From AC-50 sp035640455 (GTDB lineage: Bacteria > Actinomycetota > Thermoleophilia > Gaiellales > Gaiellaceae): 30,386 nt of DNA. Of the stretch, positions 1-6,736 are shown piece by piece; the stretch's first letter is position 1, and each line of letters begins with the position of its first letter. A program made the position numbers and the translations under genes. The stretch spans positions 1 to 30,386 of the forward strand of contig DASQWB010000070.1 in the NCBI GenBank assembly GCA_035640455.1, written 5' to 3'. Below the pieces are notes generated by a model, which saw only the letters and a program-made list of their open reading frames with translations, was not told the origin of the DNA and searched no databases.

Positions 1-195
1 CTCGACCGGGGAGAGTCGTTCGTCGTCACCCGCAACGGAGTCCCTGTCGGCGAGCTGACACCTCTCCGGCAGCGGCACTTCATTTCCGCCGGCGCCGCTG
101 TCGCCGCCTTCGCGGGCGCGCCAGCGGTCGACCTCGAGCGCTTCCGAGCCGATCTCGACGAGCTCCTCGACCAGGACGCCACGCCGCGTGCCTGA
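1..195 (+). CDS. Phd/YefM-type antitoxin, 3' part only
   Basis: The reading frame is open from the window edge and ends in TGA at 193-195, giving the last 64 residues of a protein. It contains the pattern ESFVVTRNGVPVGELTPL, typical of the DNA-binding N-terminal fold of Phd/YefM antitoxins, followed by an acidic helical tail (DLERFRADLDELLDQD) of the kind that wraps the toxin. The toxin gene starts at 188 inside this gene (8-bp overlap), which is the usual antitoxin-first order and implies coupled translation. Such antitoxins neutralise the toxin and repress their own promoter as a complex. The promoter and operator would lie upstream, outside the window. The family call rests on one motif plus context; a different swapped-hairpin antitoxin is possible. 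Confidence 0.72.
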   Translation, partial: LDRGESFVVTRNGVPVGELTPLRQRHFISAGAAVAAFAGAPAVDLERFRADLDELLDQDATPRA

Positions 196-610
196 CCATC
201 GTCACGACCGGGGAATCGTCGATACATCGGTCGTCATCGATCTACAGCGAATCGATCCTGACGATCTCCCAGGAGAACTCGCCATATCGGCCGTGACGCT
301 GGCGGAGCTTGCAGCCGGACCGCACTCAACAAACGATCCGATTGAGCGCGCTCACCGTCAGGACCGACTGCAACGGGTCGAAGCCACGTTGGATCCGATC
401 CCTGTGGACGGCGGAGTCGCCCGGGCCTATGGCCGCATCTATGCCGCGGTCGCGTCTTCGGGCCGGAAGGCGCGCGGGCGCCGGGCGCTCGATCTCCTGA
501 TCGCGGCAACCGCACTCGCGGCTGGCTTGCCTCTGTACACCCGCAATCGTGACGACTTCGGAGAGCTCGACGGCCTGCTGGAGATCGTGGCCGTCGAGCT
601 CTCCCGATAG
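188..610 (+). CDS. vapC: VapC-type PIN-domain ribonuclease toxin
   Basis: A 140-residue protein matching the usual VapC length. The four acidic PIN-domain positions are visible: D12 in IVDTSVVIDL, E40 in TLAELAAG, D102 in RALDLLIAATAL and D123 in YTRNRDDF. These coordinate Mg2+/Mn2+ in a toxin that cleaves RNA (often tRNA or 23S rRNA in the family; the target cannot be read here). The start is GTG at 188, overlapping the antitoxin stop, so translation is probably coupled. The gene converges with the chitinase gene, with only 9 bp between their stops. It looks intact and not degraded. Confidence 0.88.
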   Translation: MPDHRHDRGIVDTSVVIDLQRIDPDDLPGELAISAVTLAELAAGPHSTNDPIERAHRQDRLQRVEATLDPIPVDGGVARAYGRIYAAVASSGRKARGRRALDLLIAATALAAGLPLYTRNRDDFGELDGLLEIVAVELSR

Positions 611-619
611 ACGGCTCGC

Positions 620-2014
620 CTAGCCCGACGCCATCGCGGTTACGAGATCGTTCGCGTCGTCGTCCTGGCTCACCTCCCACGCGAAGAGCCCGCGCAGGTT
701 CTTGCTCGTCGCGAGCTGCGTCCGCTCGAGGACGCCGTGCGGATCCATGTAGCTGATGAAGGTGCCGCCGTCGAGGGTCGGGTTGTAGAGCCATGGGGCG
801 CCGGCCGGGCCGTTCCAGTACCAGGCGAAGCCGTTGATCGCCTTGTCCTCGGCGCCGAGATTCTTCGGCTGCGCGAGCGCGGTCGGCCCGATCACCTCGA
901 GGTTCCCGTCGGTGAGGCCGGTGTCGACGAGCTCGTGGAAGGTCGGCGAGTCGTTGTACGGCCAGGGCTGCGGCACGAAGCTCTGGTAGAGGCCGTTGTT
1001 CGCGCTCGGCACGCCGACGTAGCGCTTGCCGTAGAACGGGACGCCGAGCACGAGCTTGTCGGCCGGCACCCCGTTCGCGAGGTAGTAGTCGACGGTGCCC
1101 TTCGTCGTCCACGTCGACTGGATCGCGCCGCCGCCGACGAGCGGTTCCTTCGGGTCGAGCGAGAACGGCGAGTTGAAGTCGGTCCACGACTCCCACAGGC
1201 CGTGGAAGTCGAAGGTGAGCAGGTTGATCCAGTCGGTCGTCTGCGCGACGTCATGGAGCTCCCAGCTCCCGGACGAGTTCACGTTGCCGGCCGGGCCGTC
1301 GACGGTCAGGAGGTAGTGCTTCCCGGTCGTCGCGCCGTAGGCGTCGAGCTGGCTCCGGAACTCCTGCAGGAGCAGCGTCGCGTTGTGCTTGTCGGCGGGC
1401 GAGTGGTCGGCGCCGTTGCCCGGGTCGATGCCCGGGTACTCCCAGTCGATGTCGATCCCGTCGAAGAGCCCTGCCGCGACGCCCTCGCCGCCCGACTGCT
1501 CCGGCCAGCCGCCGGTCGGCAGGTCGCCCTTGATCAGGAGGTCGATGCACGACTGGACGAAGGCCTGCCGCGTCGCGGCCGTCGCGGCCACGTCGGAGAA
1601 GTACTTGGAGAGCGTCCAGCCGCCGATCGACATGACGACCTGCAGGCTCGGGTGCTCTGCCTTCAGCTTCATCAGCTGGTTGAAGTTCCCGAAGACGTGC
1701 TGGTTCGGGTCGGACGGGTCGTCGGCGATGCCGTCGACGGAGTTGTCGCCGCTCCAGGTCGGCGCCTGGTAGTCCGACCACGGGTCGCTGAGCGCGCACG
1801 TCCCGTCGGCGGTCGGCATCGCGAACGCGTAGTCGATGACGTTCAGCTTCGCGGCCGGGATCTGGTTCACGAAGTACCCGCGCGCGTAGCGGTCCCAGTT
1901 CGCGAAGAAGACCGCCCGCACCCGGCCGGGCGCGGAACCGGCGGCCGCGGCCTGGGCGACGGAGAGCGCCGCCACGGCGGCCAGGATCACGACGCCTACT
2001 CGCAGTGTTCTCAT
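620..2014 (-). CDS. secreted glycoside hydrolase family 18 chitinase
   Basis: A 464-residue protein with a signal peptide (MRTLRVGVVILAAVAALSV, Ala-rich cleavage region near residue 25). The GH18 barrel shows the SxGG strand (VVMSIGGWTLS, about 126-136) and the catalytic DxxDxDxE motif FDGIDIDWE at 184-192, with E192 as the proton donor and D190 assisting. Late barrel signatures (TFDFHG, FAWYWNG, FISYMD) are also present, so the domain is complete. GH18 enzymes cleave chitin or related beta-1,4-GlcNAc polymers by a substrate-assisted mechanism outside the cell. No separate chitin-binding module is seen. A strong Shine-Dalgarno (GAGGAGG) lies 5 nt before the ATG. A dre-like operator lies about 55-70 bp upstream. 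GH18 endo-beta-N-acetylglucosaminidase is an alternative activity. Confidence 0.92.
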   Translation of the reverse strand: MRTLRVGVVILAAVAALSVAQAAAAGSAPGRVRAVFFANWDRYARGYFVNQIPAAKLNVIDYAFAMPTADGTCALSDPWSDYQAPTWSGDNSVDGIADDPSDPNQHVFGNFNQLMKLKAEHPSLQVVMSIGGWTLSKYFSDVAATAATRQAFVQSCIDLLIKGDLPTGGWPEQSGGEGVAAGLFDGIDIDWEYPGIDPGNGADHSPADKHNATLLLQEFRSQLDAYGATTGKHYLLTVDGPAGNVNSSGSWELHDVAQTTDWINLLTFDFHGLWESWTDFNSPFSLDPKEPLVGGGAIQSTWTTKGTVDYYLANGVPADKLVLGVPFYGKRYVGVPSANNGLYQSFVPQPWPYNDSPTFHELVDTGLTDGNLEVIGPTALAQPKNLGAEDKAINGFAWYWNGPAGAPWLYNPTLDGGTFISYMDPHGVLERTQLATSKNLRGLFAWEVSQDDDANDLVTAMASG

Positions 2015-2068
2015 CGCTGCCTCCTCAGGTGCTCGAGCTCCGGCGGCGACTCAACCACATTCGCGGAT

Positions 2069-2084
2069 GGTGGTCAATACCAGT
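2069..2084 (-). promoter_or_regulatory. dre-like (DasR/GntR) operator upstream of the chitinase
   Basis: On the minus strand this reads ACTGGTATTGACCACC. From memory the DasR responsive element of Streptomyces is ACTGGTCTAGACCACT, so 13 of 16 positions agree, and the outer TGGT/ACCA arms of the palindrome are kept. It sits 55-70 bp before the ATG of a chitinase gene, the classic class of DasR target. A possible -35 (TTGGTC) and -10 (TATTGA) with 18-bp spacing would place the operator over the -10. DasR is a GntR-family repressor released by amino-sugar phosphates. No dasR gene is in the window. Confidence 0.5.
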
Positions 2085-2132
2085 CGCAGGCAGACCAGAC
2101 CAATTTAGGCGATCTGGCTCAACCATCAACCT

Positions 2133-3413
2133 TCACATAGGACCACTTATCACGCTGATCAGGTCGACCGGTGGCGCGATGTCGCGGACGACGGTTCCCT
2201 TCGCGAGATCGACGACGTGGACGACGGCCGGCGTGCGGACGTAAGCGCGATTGCCGGCGACCTCGACGTCGTAGACCGGCCTCCCGTTGAAGAGCCCGAA
2301 GACCCTGCGTCCGCCGAGCGTGTACCCGCGGAGGCCGATGCCGGGTGCTGGATACCGGCCTGGTCCATAGACGAGCAGCTTTCCGGCGGCGACCGCAGCC
2401 GCCGTCGGCCGGCGGTCGAGCGTGCGCCAGCTCCAGCCGCCGGTGTCCACGAGCGCCGCCCCCGCCGGCGCGAGCGCCTCCTTCCGGGTGCGCGTGCTCA
2501 CGAGGTCACGGCCCGAGACGAGCAAGCGCCCGCGCCCGAGCCAGAGCGCCGGCCGCTCCCGCGCGAGCACCGCCGTCACTCCCCCACCGCTTGGGGGCGC
2601 GAAGAGGGGGCCGAGGCGGTGATACGAGACGCGCATCGTCCGCAGGTCGACCTCGCCGACCGGGGCGTCCGCCGCGACGACGTACGCCCGCGCTCGGGCC
2701 GGGTCGACGGCGAGGCCGGCCCGGTCGGCGTACTCCAGGCCGTGCCGCAGGCGGACGCCGAGGCGAATGCGCTGCAGGGTCGCGCTTCTGAGCCGGCCAC
2801 GCGAGTCGACGAGCGCGAGGCGCACGGCGCCTGTCACGCGCCTCAGCGGCAAGCCGGGGCTCGACGTCCGCAGCTGCGGGAGCAGCAGGACGAGGCCGAG
2901 CCGTGTCTGCACCGACGCGTCCGGGAACGAGAAGTCGGCGAAGCGGCGCACGATCCGGCCGGTACGGGGATCGACGACGACGCTTCCTCCCCGCTGGAGG
3001 CCGGCGACGAGCCGGCGCGGCGCCAGCCAGCCGAGCGCCTCGGCGGCGATTCCCGTCCGGAGGTGCCGGACGAGCTTCATCGTCCGGAGGTCGACGATCT
3101 CGATCCCGATGCCCTGCCCCCCACGGCTGAGCGCGACCTGCGAGCCGTCCGGCGAGAGGCTCCAGGCGCGGTGGTACTCGGCGATCCGGACGCGGCGCGA
3201 GACCGGCTTCAGCGAGAGCGGGTCGAGGCGCGCGAGCGTGGCCGCGCCGCCGCTTGCCGACTCGAGCACGCCGACGAAGGGCCTGCTCGACGCTCCTCGG
3301 GCGTCCGCGCCTGCGCACGACGCCAGCCCGACCACGAGTGCGACAGCAGCGCTGACGAGTGCGGGGCGAGCCTGGCTTGAGCCGCGAAGCACAAGGGTGA
3401 GATCATCCGTCAC
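2133..3413 (-). CDS. secreted beta-propeller (WD40/YVTN-like) protein, possible lipoprotein
   Basis: A 426-residue protein with an N-terminal hydrophobic segment ending LVVGLASC, which fits a lipobox (Cys at residue 33), suggesting a lipid-anchored extracytoplasmic protein. The rest is a series of repeated beta units such as AWSLSPDGSQVALSRGGQGIGIEIVDLRTMKLVRH split over blades, RTGRIVRRFADF, VGEVDLRTMRVSYHRLG and NRAYVRTPAVVHVVDLAKGTVVRDI, typical of a WD40-like or YVTN propeller. No catalytic motif is seen; a binding or scaffold role is only a guess. The longest form starts at GTG 3413. A second GTG at 3392 gives a more compact signal peptide (Cys at 26) and could be the true start; neither has a clear Shine-Dalgarno. 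It is divergent from the small membrane gene at 3418. Confidence 0.72.
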   Translation of the reverse strand: MTDDLTLVLRGSSQARPALVSAAVALVVGLASCAGADARGASSRPFVGVLESASGGAATLARLDPLSLKPVSRRVRIAEYHRAWSLSPDGSQVALSRGGQGIGIEIVDLRTMKLVRHLRTGIAAEALGWLAPRRLVAGLQRGGSVVVDPRTGRIVRRFADFSFPDASVQTRLGLVLLLPQLRTSSPGLPLRRVTGAVRLALVDSRGRLRSATLQRIRLGVRLRHGLEYADRAGLAVDPARARAYVVAADAPVGEVDLRTMRVSYHRLGPLFAPPSGGGVTAVLARERPALWLGRGRLLVSGRDLVSTRTRKEALAPAGAALVDTGGWSWRTLDRRPTAAAVAAGKLLVYGPGRYPAPGIGLRGYTLGGRRVFGLFNGRPVYDVEVAGNRAYVRTPAVVHVVDLAKGTVVRDIAPPVDLISVISGPM

Positions 3414-3417
3414 GCAG

Positions 3418-3771
3418 ATGAAGAGGACGCTCGCATACGTCGGCGTCGCAGTCGTCGCTCTGGTGCTGGTCCTGTTCGTTACCGGGCTGAGCGTGGCGCG
3501 GGTCAGCTACTACAAGAGCGGCGGCCTGCCGCCGTTCGGTGAGTCGCGCCCGAAGCCCGAGCGCCTCGATCGCTCGTTCGTGATCGGCTTCCACCCGATC
3601 TGGCGTGACCGTAACGAGGCCACTCACTCCTGCTCTGTCCGCGATGCCCAAGACACGGTTGCACGCGTGAGCGGCCTCTGGGGCGGCCGGCCCGCGGACG
3701 GGCTCGAGATCGACTCGTGGTGCGAGGAGCCGGTTCGCCTGGCGATGTGGGGGGTCGAGATCGGGCGCTGA
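3418..3771 (+). CDS. small single-pass membrane protein of unknown function
   Basis: A 117-residue protein beginning MKRTLAYVGVAVVALVLVLFVTG, that is a short basic start and one transmembrane helix (about residues 5-24), then a soluble, presumably external part of about 90 residues with two cysteines (HSCSVRDAQ and DSWCEE) that could form a disulfide. The pattern FVIGFHPIWRDRNEATHSC is not one I recognise. The start was chosen because the hydrophobic N-terminus begins exactly at this ATG, although the frame stays open further upstream. The start lies 4 bp from the divergent GTG of the beta-propeller gene if that gene starts at 3413, so the two promoters would overlap the opposite genes. No function is assigned. 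Confidence 0.65.
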   Translation: MKRTLAYVGVAVVALVLVLFVTGLSVARVSYYKSGGLPPFGESRPKPERLDRSFVIGFHPIWRDRNEATHSCSVRDAQDTVARVSGLWGGRPADGLEIDSWCEEPVRLAMWGVEIGR

Positions 3772-3789
3772 AGGCGGAGGCGCGCGGAA

Positions 3790-4737
3790 TCAGGTGACGG
3801 GATTCGTCGGCGCCGACGTGACCGGCTTTGAGCTGACCGAGTTCGTCGCGGTGACGGTGACGGTGATCCGCATCCCCGCGTCGGCCGTGCCCGGGACGTA
3901 GGTGGGCACGACCGCGCCGGCGATCGGGGCGCAGTTGGCGCCGGTCGCGTCGCAGTGGTTCCACTGATACGTGAACGAGGTCGGGCCGCCCACCCAGCGG
4001 CCGCGGTCAGCCGTGAGCGTGGCTCCCTGGCGCGCCGTGCCGGCGATCGCTGGCGGAGTGACGTTGCGGATCTGCAAGGCGGCCTGGAGGTGCTGCGCCA
4101 GCTTCCGCGCTGCGGCGACCTCCGTCGCGCTCACGAGATGCTTTCTTGGGTAGCCGCCGAGCTCGACCACCCCGATCGCCCGGTCGAGGAGGACGACGAC
4201 CACTCCCACGTCGAGGGTGCCGCGGTTGGTATGAAGCCTGATCGTCTCGCGAAACGCGCCCTGCGCAACTTGGATCAGGGTGACGCGCCCGAAGGTCACG
4301 GCCTTCACGCGCAGAGCACCCCGCGTGGCCCTCGCGACGTTCGCCTTGATGCCGTTCGCGATGCTGCGCCGACCCGCGGCCGTGCTGAACGTGTTGAGGG
4401 CGCCGTTGTAGACGAGCAATGCCGTCCCGGCGTCATCGATGAGGTCGACGACCGAGTAGGCGTCGAGGAGACGCTGGCCGTTCAGGCGAGCTCCCGGGCG
4501 AAAGTCCCGTTCGAAGCTCGCCACGACCGGTGACGAGGCCGATTGGAAGCCCTCCTGCGCCACGGCCGCTCCGCGCGCGAAGTCGGTCGTCGCGAGCGCC
4601 ATCGTCTCGAGCTGAGGACCTTCCGGGGGCGATCCCGCCGCCCACGCAGCGGCCGCCGCCGCGAAAGCGACAGCAACAGCCGCGACCGCCATCGCGCGTC
4701 GCCGTCGGAGGATCCCGCCTGCCCTGCTCGACCCCAT
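3790..4737 (-). CDS. secreted protein with C-terminal Ig-like domain
   Basis: A 315-residue protein. Residues 1-34 are a signal sequence: a basic stretch GILRRRR followed by an Ala-rich hydrophobic run ending AWAAG. Residues about 40-215 form a domain I do not recognise, with beta-rich segments (YSVVDLIDDAGTALLVYNGAL, GTLDVGVVVVLLDRAIGVVELGGYP). Residues about 226-315 are an Ig-like/fibronectin-like module of the kind repeated in many actinobacterial exported proteins: TPPAIAGTARQGATLTADRG..., a central FTYQWNHCD and a final ITVTVTATNSV. The Cys pair around CDATGANC probably forms a disulfide. The ATG at 4737 gives the basic n-region; ATG at 4692 would also leave a signal peptide. The role is unknown, perhaps cell-surface or matrix binding. 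Confidence 0.72.
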   Translation of the reverse strand: MGSSRAGGILRRRRAMAVAAVAVAFAAAAAAWAAGSPPEGPQLETMALATTDFARGAAVAQEGFQSASSPVVASFERDFRPGARLNGQRLLDAYSVVDLIDDAGTALLVYNGALNTFSTAAGRRSIANGIKANVARATRGALRVKAVTFGRVTLIQVAQGAFRETIRLHTNRGTLDVGVVVVLLDRAIGVVELGGYPRKHLVSATEVAAARKLAQHLQAALQIRNVTPPAIAGTARQGATLTADRGRWVGGPTSFTYQWNHCDATGANCAPIAGAVVPTYVPGTADAGMRITVTVTATNSVSSKPVTSAPTNPVT

Positions 4738-5031
4738 CCCGCTCAGACTGTAGGCAGGGCTCCGCGTGTCTTCAAGAGCCCGTCGGTTTGGCGGCGTGGG
4801 ATCCCCGCGGTGGAGTTACGCCTTCGTACGCGGTGGGGGATATCAGGGCGCGAAGTCGGCTCAAGGCTGATCGACTACAAAGAGACGCCTCCCCAGTGCG
4901 TGCCCACGCTGGAAGTCGCCGGCAAGCGCTAATCGCCAATTCGCGCGTGAGGCTGGTGGAGTGACTCACCCGGCGGACAAGGCTAAAGGGTCGTCGAGCG
5001 TGACGACCGTGGCGAGAGCTAACGTGGAGGA
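4738..5031. other. intergenic stretch, nothing recognised
   Basis: About 290 bp between the start of the Ig-like protein gene and the gene at 5032. It is less GC-rich than its left neighbours. I see no RNA gene, convincing coding frame or terminator. The only regulatory signal is the -10-like TAACGT at its right end. It may be the left edge of acquired DNA, since base composition shifts here. Confidence 0.4.
5020..5025 (+). promoter_or_regulatory. candidate -10 box for the gene at 5032
   Basis: TAACGT fits the actinobacterial TANNNT form and ends 6 nt before the GTG start, so a transcript would begin at or next to the start codon. The GGAGGA between the two is too close to the GTG to work as a normal Shine-Dalgarno, which favours a leaderless reading. 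There is no clear -35. Confidence 0.4.
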
Positions 5032-6225
5032 GTGACGAATACGAGTCGCGATGGCGAGGCGCTCCGCGCGCGTCGCGCCGAGCTGGCGAGGCAATTCGAT
5101 GGAGTCGGTTCCGCGAGCGAACTCTTCGAGTTCCAGCGGGCGGTCGCAGATGAAATCCGTTCAGCGGAGCCTGTGGCGTTTCGAGATCGTGCCTCACCTG
5201 AGCGGGAACATCTGAAGCTGATGAGGTTGTTCGGCGACACAATCGCTCACGCGACGCTTCACACGCACACGATCCAGCAACTTTCAAAGCACCCAGGAAA
5301 GCCGCCGCCGCTCTCGCATGGCGTTGGCTTCAACTTCGTCCTGAAATGCGCGGCCCTTGTGGCGGACGCTGGATATCCAGTGCGAATCTGCGACGTCACG
5401 AACGTACTAAAGACCGCGGATCTTGTAATCGGAAATCCGGAGACGCCATCGCTAATCGAGTGTGCGTCTGACGGCGGCCCGACCGAGCCGAAGGGCCGGA
5501 AGGCCCGGCAGCTAGCTCGCATGGAGGCGGTCAGGGACATTCTCATGACGGGTGAAGGATTCGTGCCGGGGACGCTCGCGCCGGTGAAGGTGCTCAACAC
5601 ATCAGTTCGGGCAGAGCACAATTGGGATTTGGTTGAGAACGCTGCGCGTCAGGCTCAAGCCGAAGGGGTCGGCGTCTTCGGAACCGATGGCGAGATAGTC
5701 TGCGCGGTCCGGAGCGATTCGCGGCAGGAGCTTGAGTTGTGGTTATCCGAAGAAGCGCACCGATTGACCGCGGACTTCCACGAGCCATTGTGCGCTCTCG
5801 TGAGTAGCCGGCTGGATGATCCTCTGCCGACCGTGCCGCCGCCGCTTGGCTACCCAATTCCGCTCGATCTTCGTCTCTGCTTGCTTGAGCGAGACATCCG
5901 CTTAATCCATGTGATCGACGTGGCCGCGTTCCTAGAAATCGAGCATGATGGGGTCCGGGTTACAGAGCTGTTGCGGGATCGGCACGGGAATCTCATGCAG
6001 CCGCCGTTTGTGTTCGAAAGTGCCAACGGAGTCGTTGGTGCGTGCTCAAGCCGATTTCTTGACGAGGTGCTGTTCGGATTCGTGACGATCGAAAGCAGCG
6101 CCAAGACGATGCTGAGTGGAGTGGACGAATTCTATGAAGCTGAAGGCGTTGGGCATGAAGGCCACGTGCCCACGGAGCTTGAGGATCTGATCCTCGAACT
6201 CAAGAAGCGAGTTCTCCGCACCTGA
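5032..6225 (+). CDS. protein of unknown function, atypical composition, possible nuclease-like fold
   Basis: A 397-residue soluble protein I cannot assign to a known family. Its codons use A and T in third position far more often than those of all its neighbours (for example aaa, gaa, att, caa), which suggests recent acquisition; it sits between featureless DNA and a tRNA-Val gene. Residues about 125-170 (VLKTADLVIG, SLIECASDGG, KGRKARQLARM) resemble the core of PD-(D/E)xK nucleases that read D...IExK followed by a basic helix, with D130 and E143. The expected Lys at 145 is Ala, so if the fold is right the site may be inactive or altered. The C-terminal half (LIHVIDVAAFLEIEHDG, FGFVTIESSAKTM) gives no clue. 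The GTG start is supported by the -10-like box; no strong alternative start is seen. Confidence 0.6.
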   Translation: MTNTSRDGEALRARRAELARQFDGVGSASELFEFQRAVADEIRSAEPVAFRDRASPEREHLKLMRLFGDTIAHATLHTHTIQQLSKHPGKPPPLSHGVGFNFVLKCAALVADAGYPVRICDVTNVLKTADLVIGNPETPSLIECASDGGPTEPKGRKARQLARMEAVRDILMTGEGFVPGTLAPVKVLNTSVRAEHNWDLVENAARQAQAEGVGVFGTDGEIVCAVRSDSRQELELWLSEEAHRLTADFHEPLCALVSSRLDDPLPTVPPPLGYPIPLDLRLCLLERDIRLIHVIDVAAFLEIEHDGVRVTELLRDRHGNLMQPPFVFESANGVVGACSSRFLDEVLFGFVTIESSAKTMLSGVDEFYEAEGVGHEGHVPTELEDLILELKKRVLRT

Positions 6226-6461
6226 GCGACGTTCAACCCCCGACGGGAAGGTTGGCGCTCATAAAGAGTGCCGCCGCCGGCTCTTCGGTCGGGTTCTGCC
6301 AGCTTTCAGGCTGCGCGGCGGTGGACCAGGAAGCTTCAACGGCCGTGGGAGCGCACGAGGGTCGGTCGCGAGCCTGAAAGCGGCAGGCGCAACATCGAGG
6401 CCGCAACGCTTGAAGAGGCTCGCCGAATCAGCCGGATTGCTCAACGAAGCCGGTTCGAGCA
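6226..6461. other. intergenic stretch downstream of tRNA-Val
   Basis: About 236 bp between the stop of the atypical gene and the 3' end of the minus-strand tRNA-Val. I see no convincing gene, and no second copy of the tRNA 3' end that would mark an integrase attachment site. A weak inverted repeat (GCTC...GAGC, near 6441-6460) follows the tRNA and might help end its transcript. Confidence 0.35.
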
Positions 6462-6533
6462 TGGGCGCACCTGGGATCGAACCAGGGACCTCCCGCGTGT
6501 GAAGCGGGCGCTCTCCCGCTGAGCTATGCGCCC
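6462..6533 (-). tRNA. tRNA-Val (anticodon CAC)
   Basis: The minus strand folds into a complete 72-nt cloverleaf: acceptor GGGCGCA paired with TGCGCCC, D-arm GCTC/GAGC, anticodon stem CCCGC/GCGGG with loop TTCACAC (anticodon CAC, reading GTG codons), T-arm CCTGG/CCAGG with loop TTCGATC, and discriminator A. The 3' CCA is not encoded, so it must be added by the CCA-adding enzyme. Confidence 0.96.
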
Positions 6534-6560
6534 CAGCCGCCCGAGGATACCGCCTCCGGC

Positions 6561-6642
6561 GCCACTGCCGGCTTTGCCGGCGGTGGCCGCTTCGGCCCTC
6601 CGGTAGCCGAAGACCCGCGCGCAGTCGCAAGACTTCGCGCGG
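6561..6642. repeat. cluster of three strong hairpins between tRNA-Val and the SRP RNA
   Basis: Three inverted repeats lie in a row. At 6561-6587 the arms GCCACTGCCGGC and GCCGGCGGTGGC enclose a TTT loop (12 pairs, one G-T). At 6585-6597 GGCCG and CGGCC enclose CTT. At 6615-6642 CCGCGCG/CGCGCGG carry an inner AGTC/GACT stem. They resemble intergenic REP-like palindromes. One may help end or process the flanking RNA transcripts. None has a T-run of its own. Confidence 0.6.
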
Positions 6643-6644
6643 CA

Positions 6645-6722
6645 AAAACCCGGGGACCTGCGAGCGATCCTTAGCGCTGCTACCTCCCGGTCCTGACGCG
6701 GTTCGGAACGATCGCAGTCCCG
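6645..6722 (-). ncRNA. ffs: signal recognition particle RNA (4.5S type)
   Basis: The minus strand carries the SRP RNA core: GTCAGGACC, then the GNRA tetraloop GGGA, then GGTAGCAGC, which is the Ffh-binding helix 8 with its asymmetric and symmetric loops. The ends pair as GGGACTGCGA with TCGCAGGTCCC (6712-6721 with 6653-6663), closing a roughly 70-80 nt hairpin. A run of five T (6644-6648, minus strand) follows CCCGGG and fits a terminator. This RNA joins Ffh in targeting nascent membrane and exported proteins. Position near dnaX-recR is common, though here it points away from dnaX and is separated from it by the beta-helix gene. Exact ends are estimates. Confidence 0.9.
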
Positions 6723-6736
6723 CGGGCGCGACCAGT

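Noticed and set aside
737..2140. Long plus-strand open frame across the chitinase region
   Set aside because: It is the mirror of a clear GH18 gene; its translation is Val/Arg/Ala repeats without any domain, a usual by-product of G/C third positions.
6226..6533. Integrase attachment site at tRNA-Val
   Set aside because: I found no second copy of the tRNA 3' end nearby and no integrase gene next to it; the Xer genes are 19 kb away.
6259..6645. Minus-strand frame covering tRNA-Val
   Set aside because: It translates the tRNA itself and hairpins, with no domain or ribosome-binding signal.
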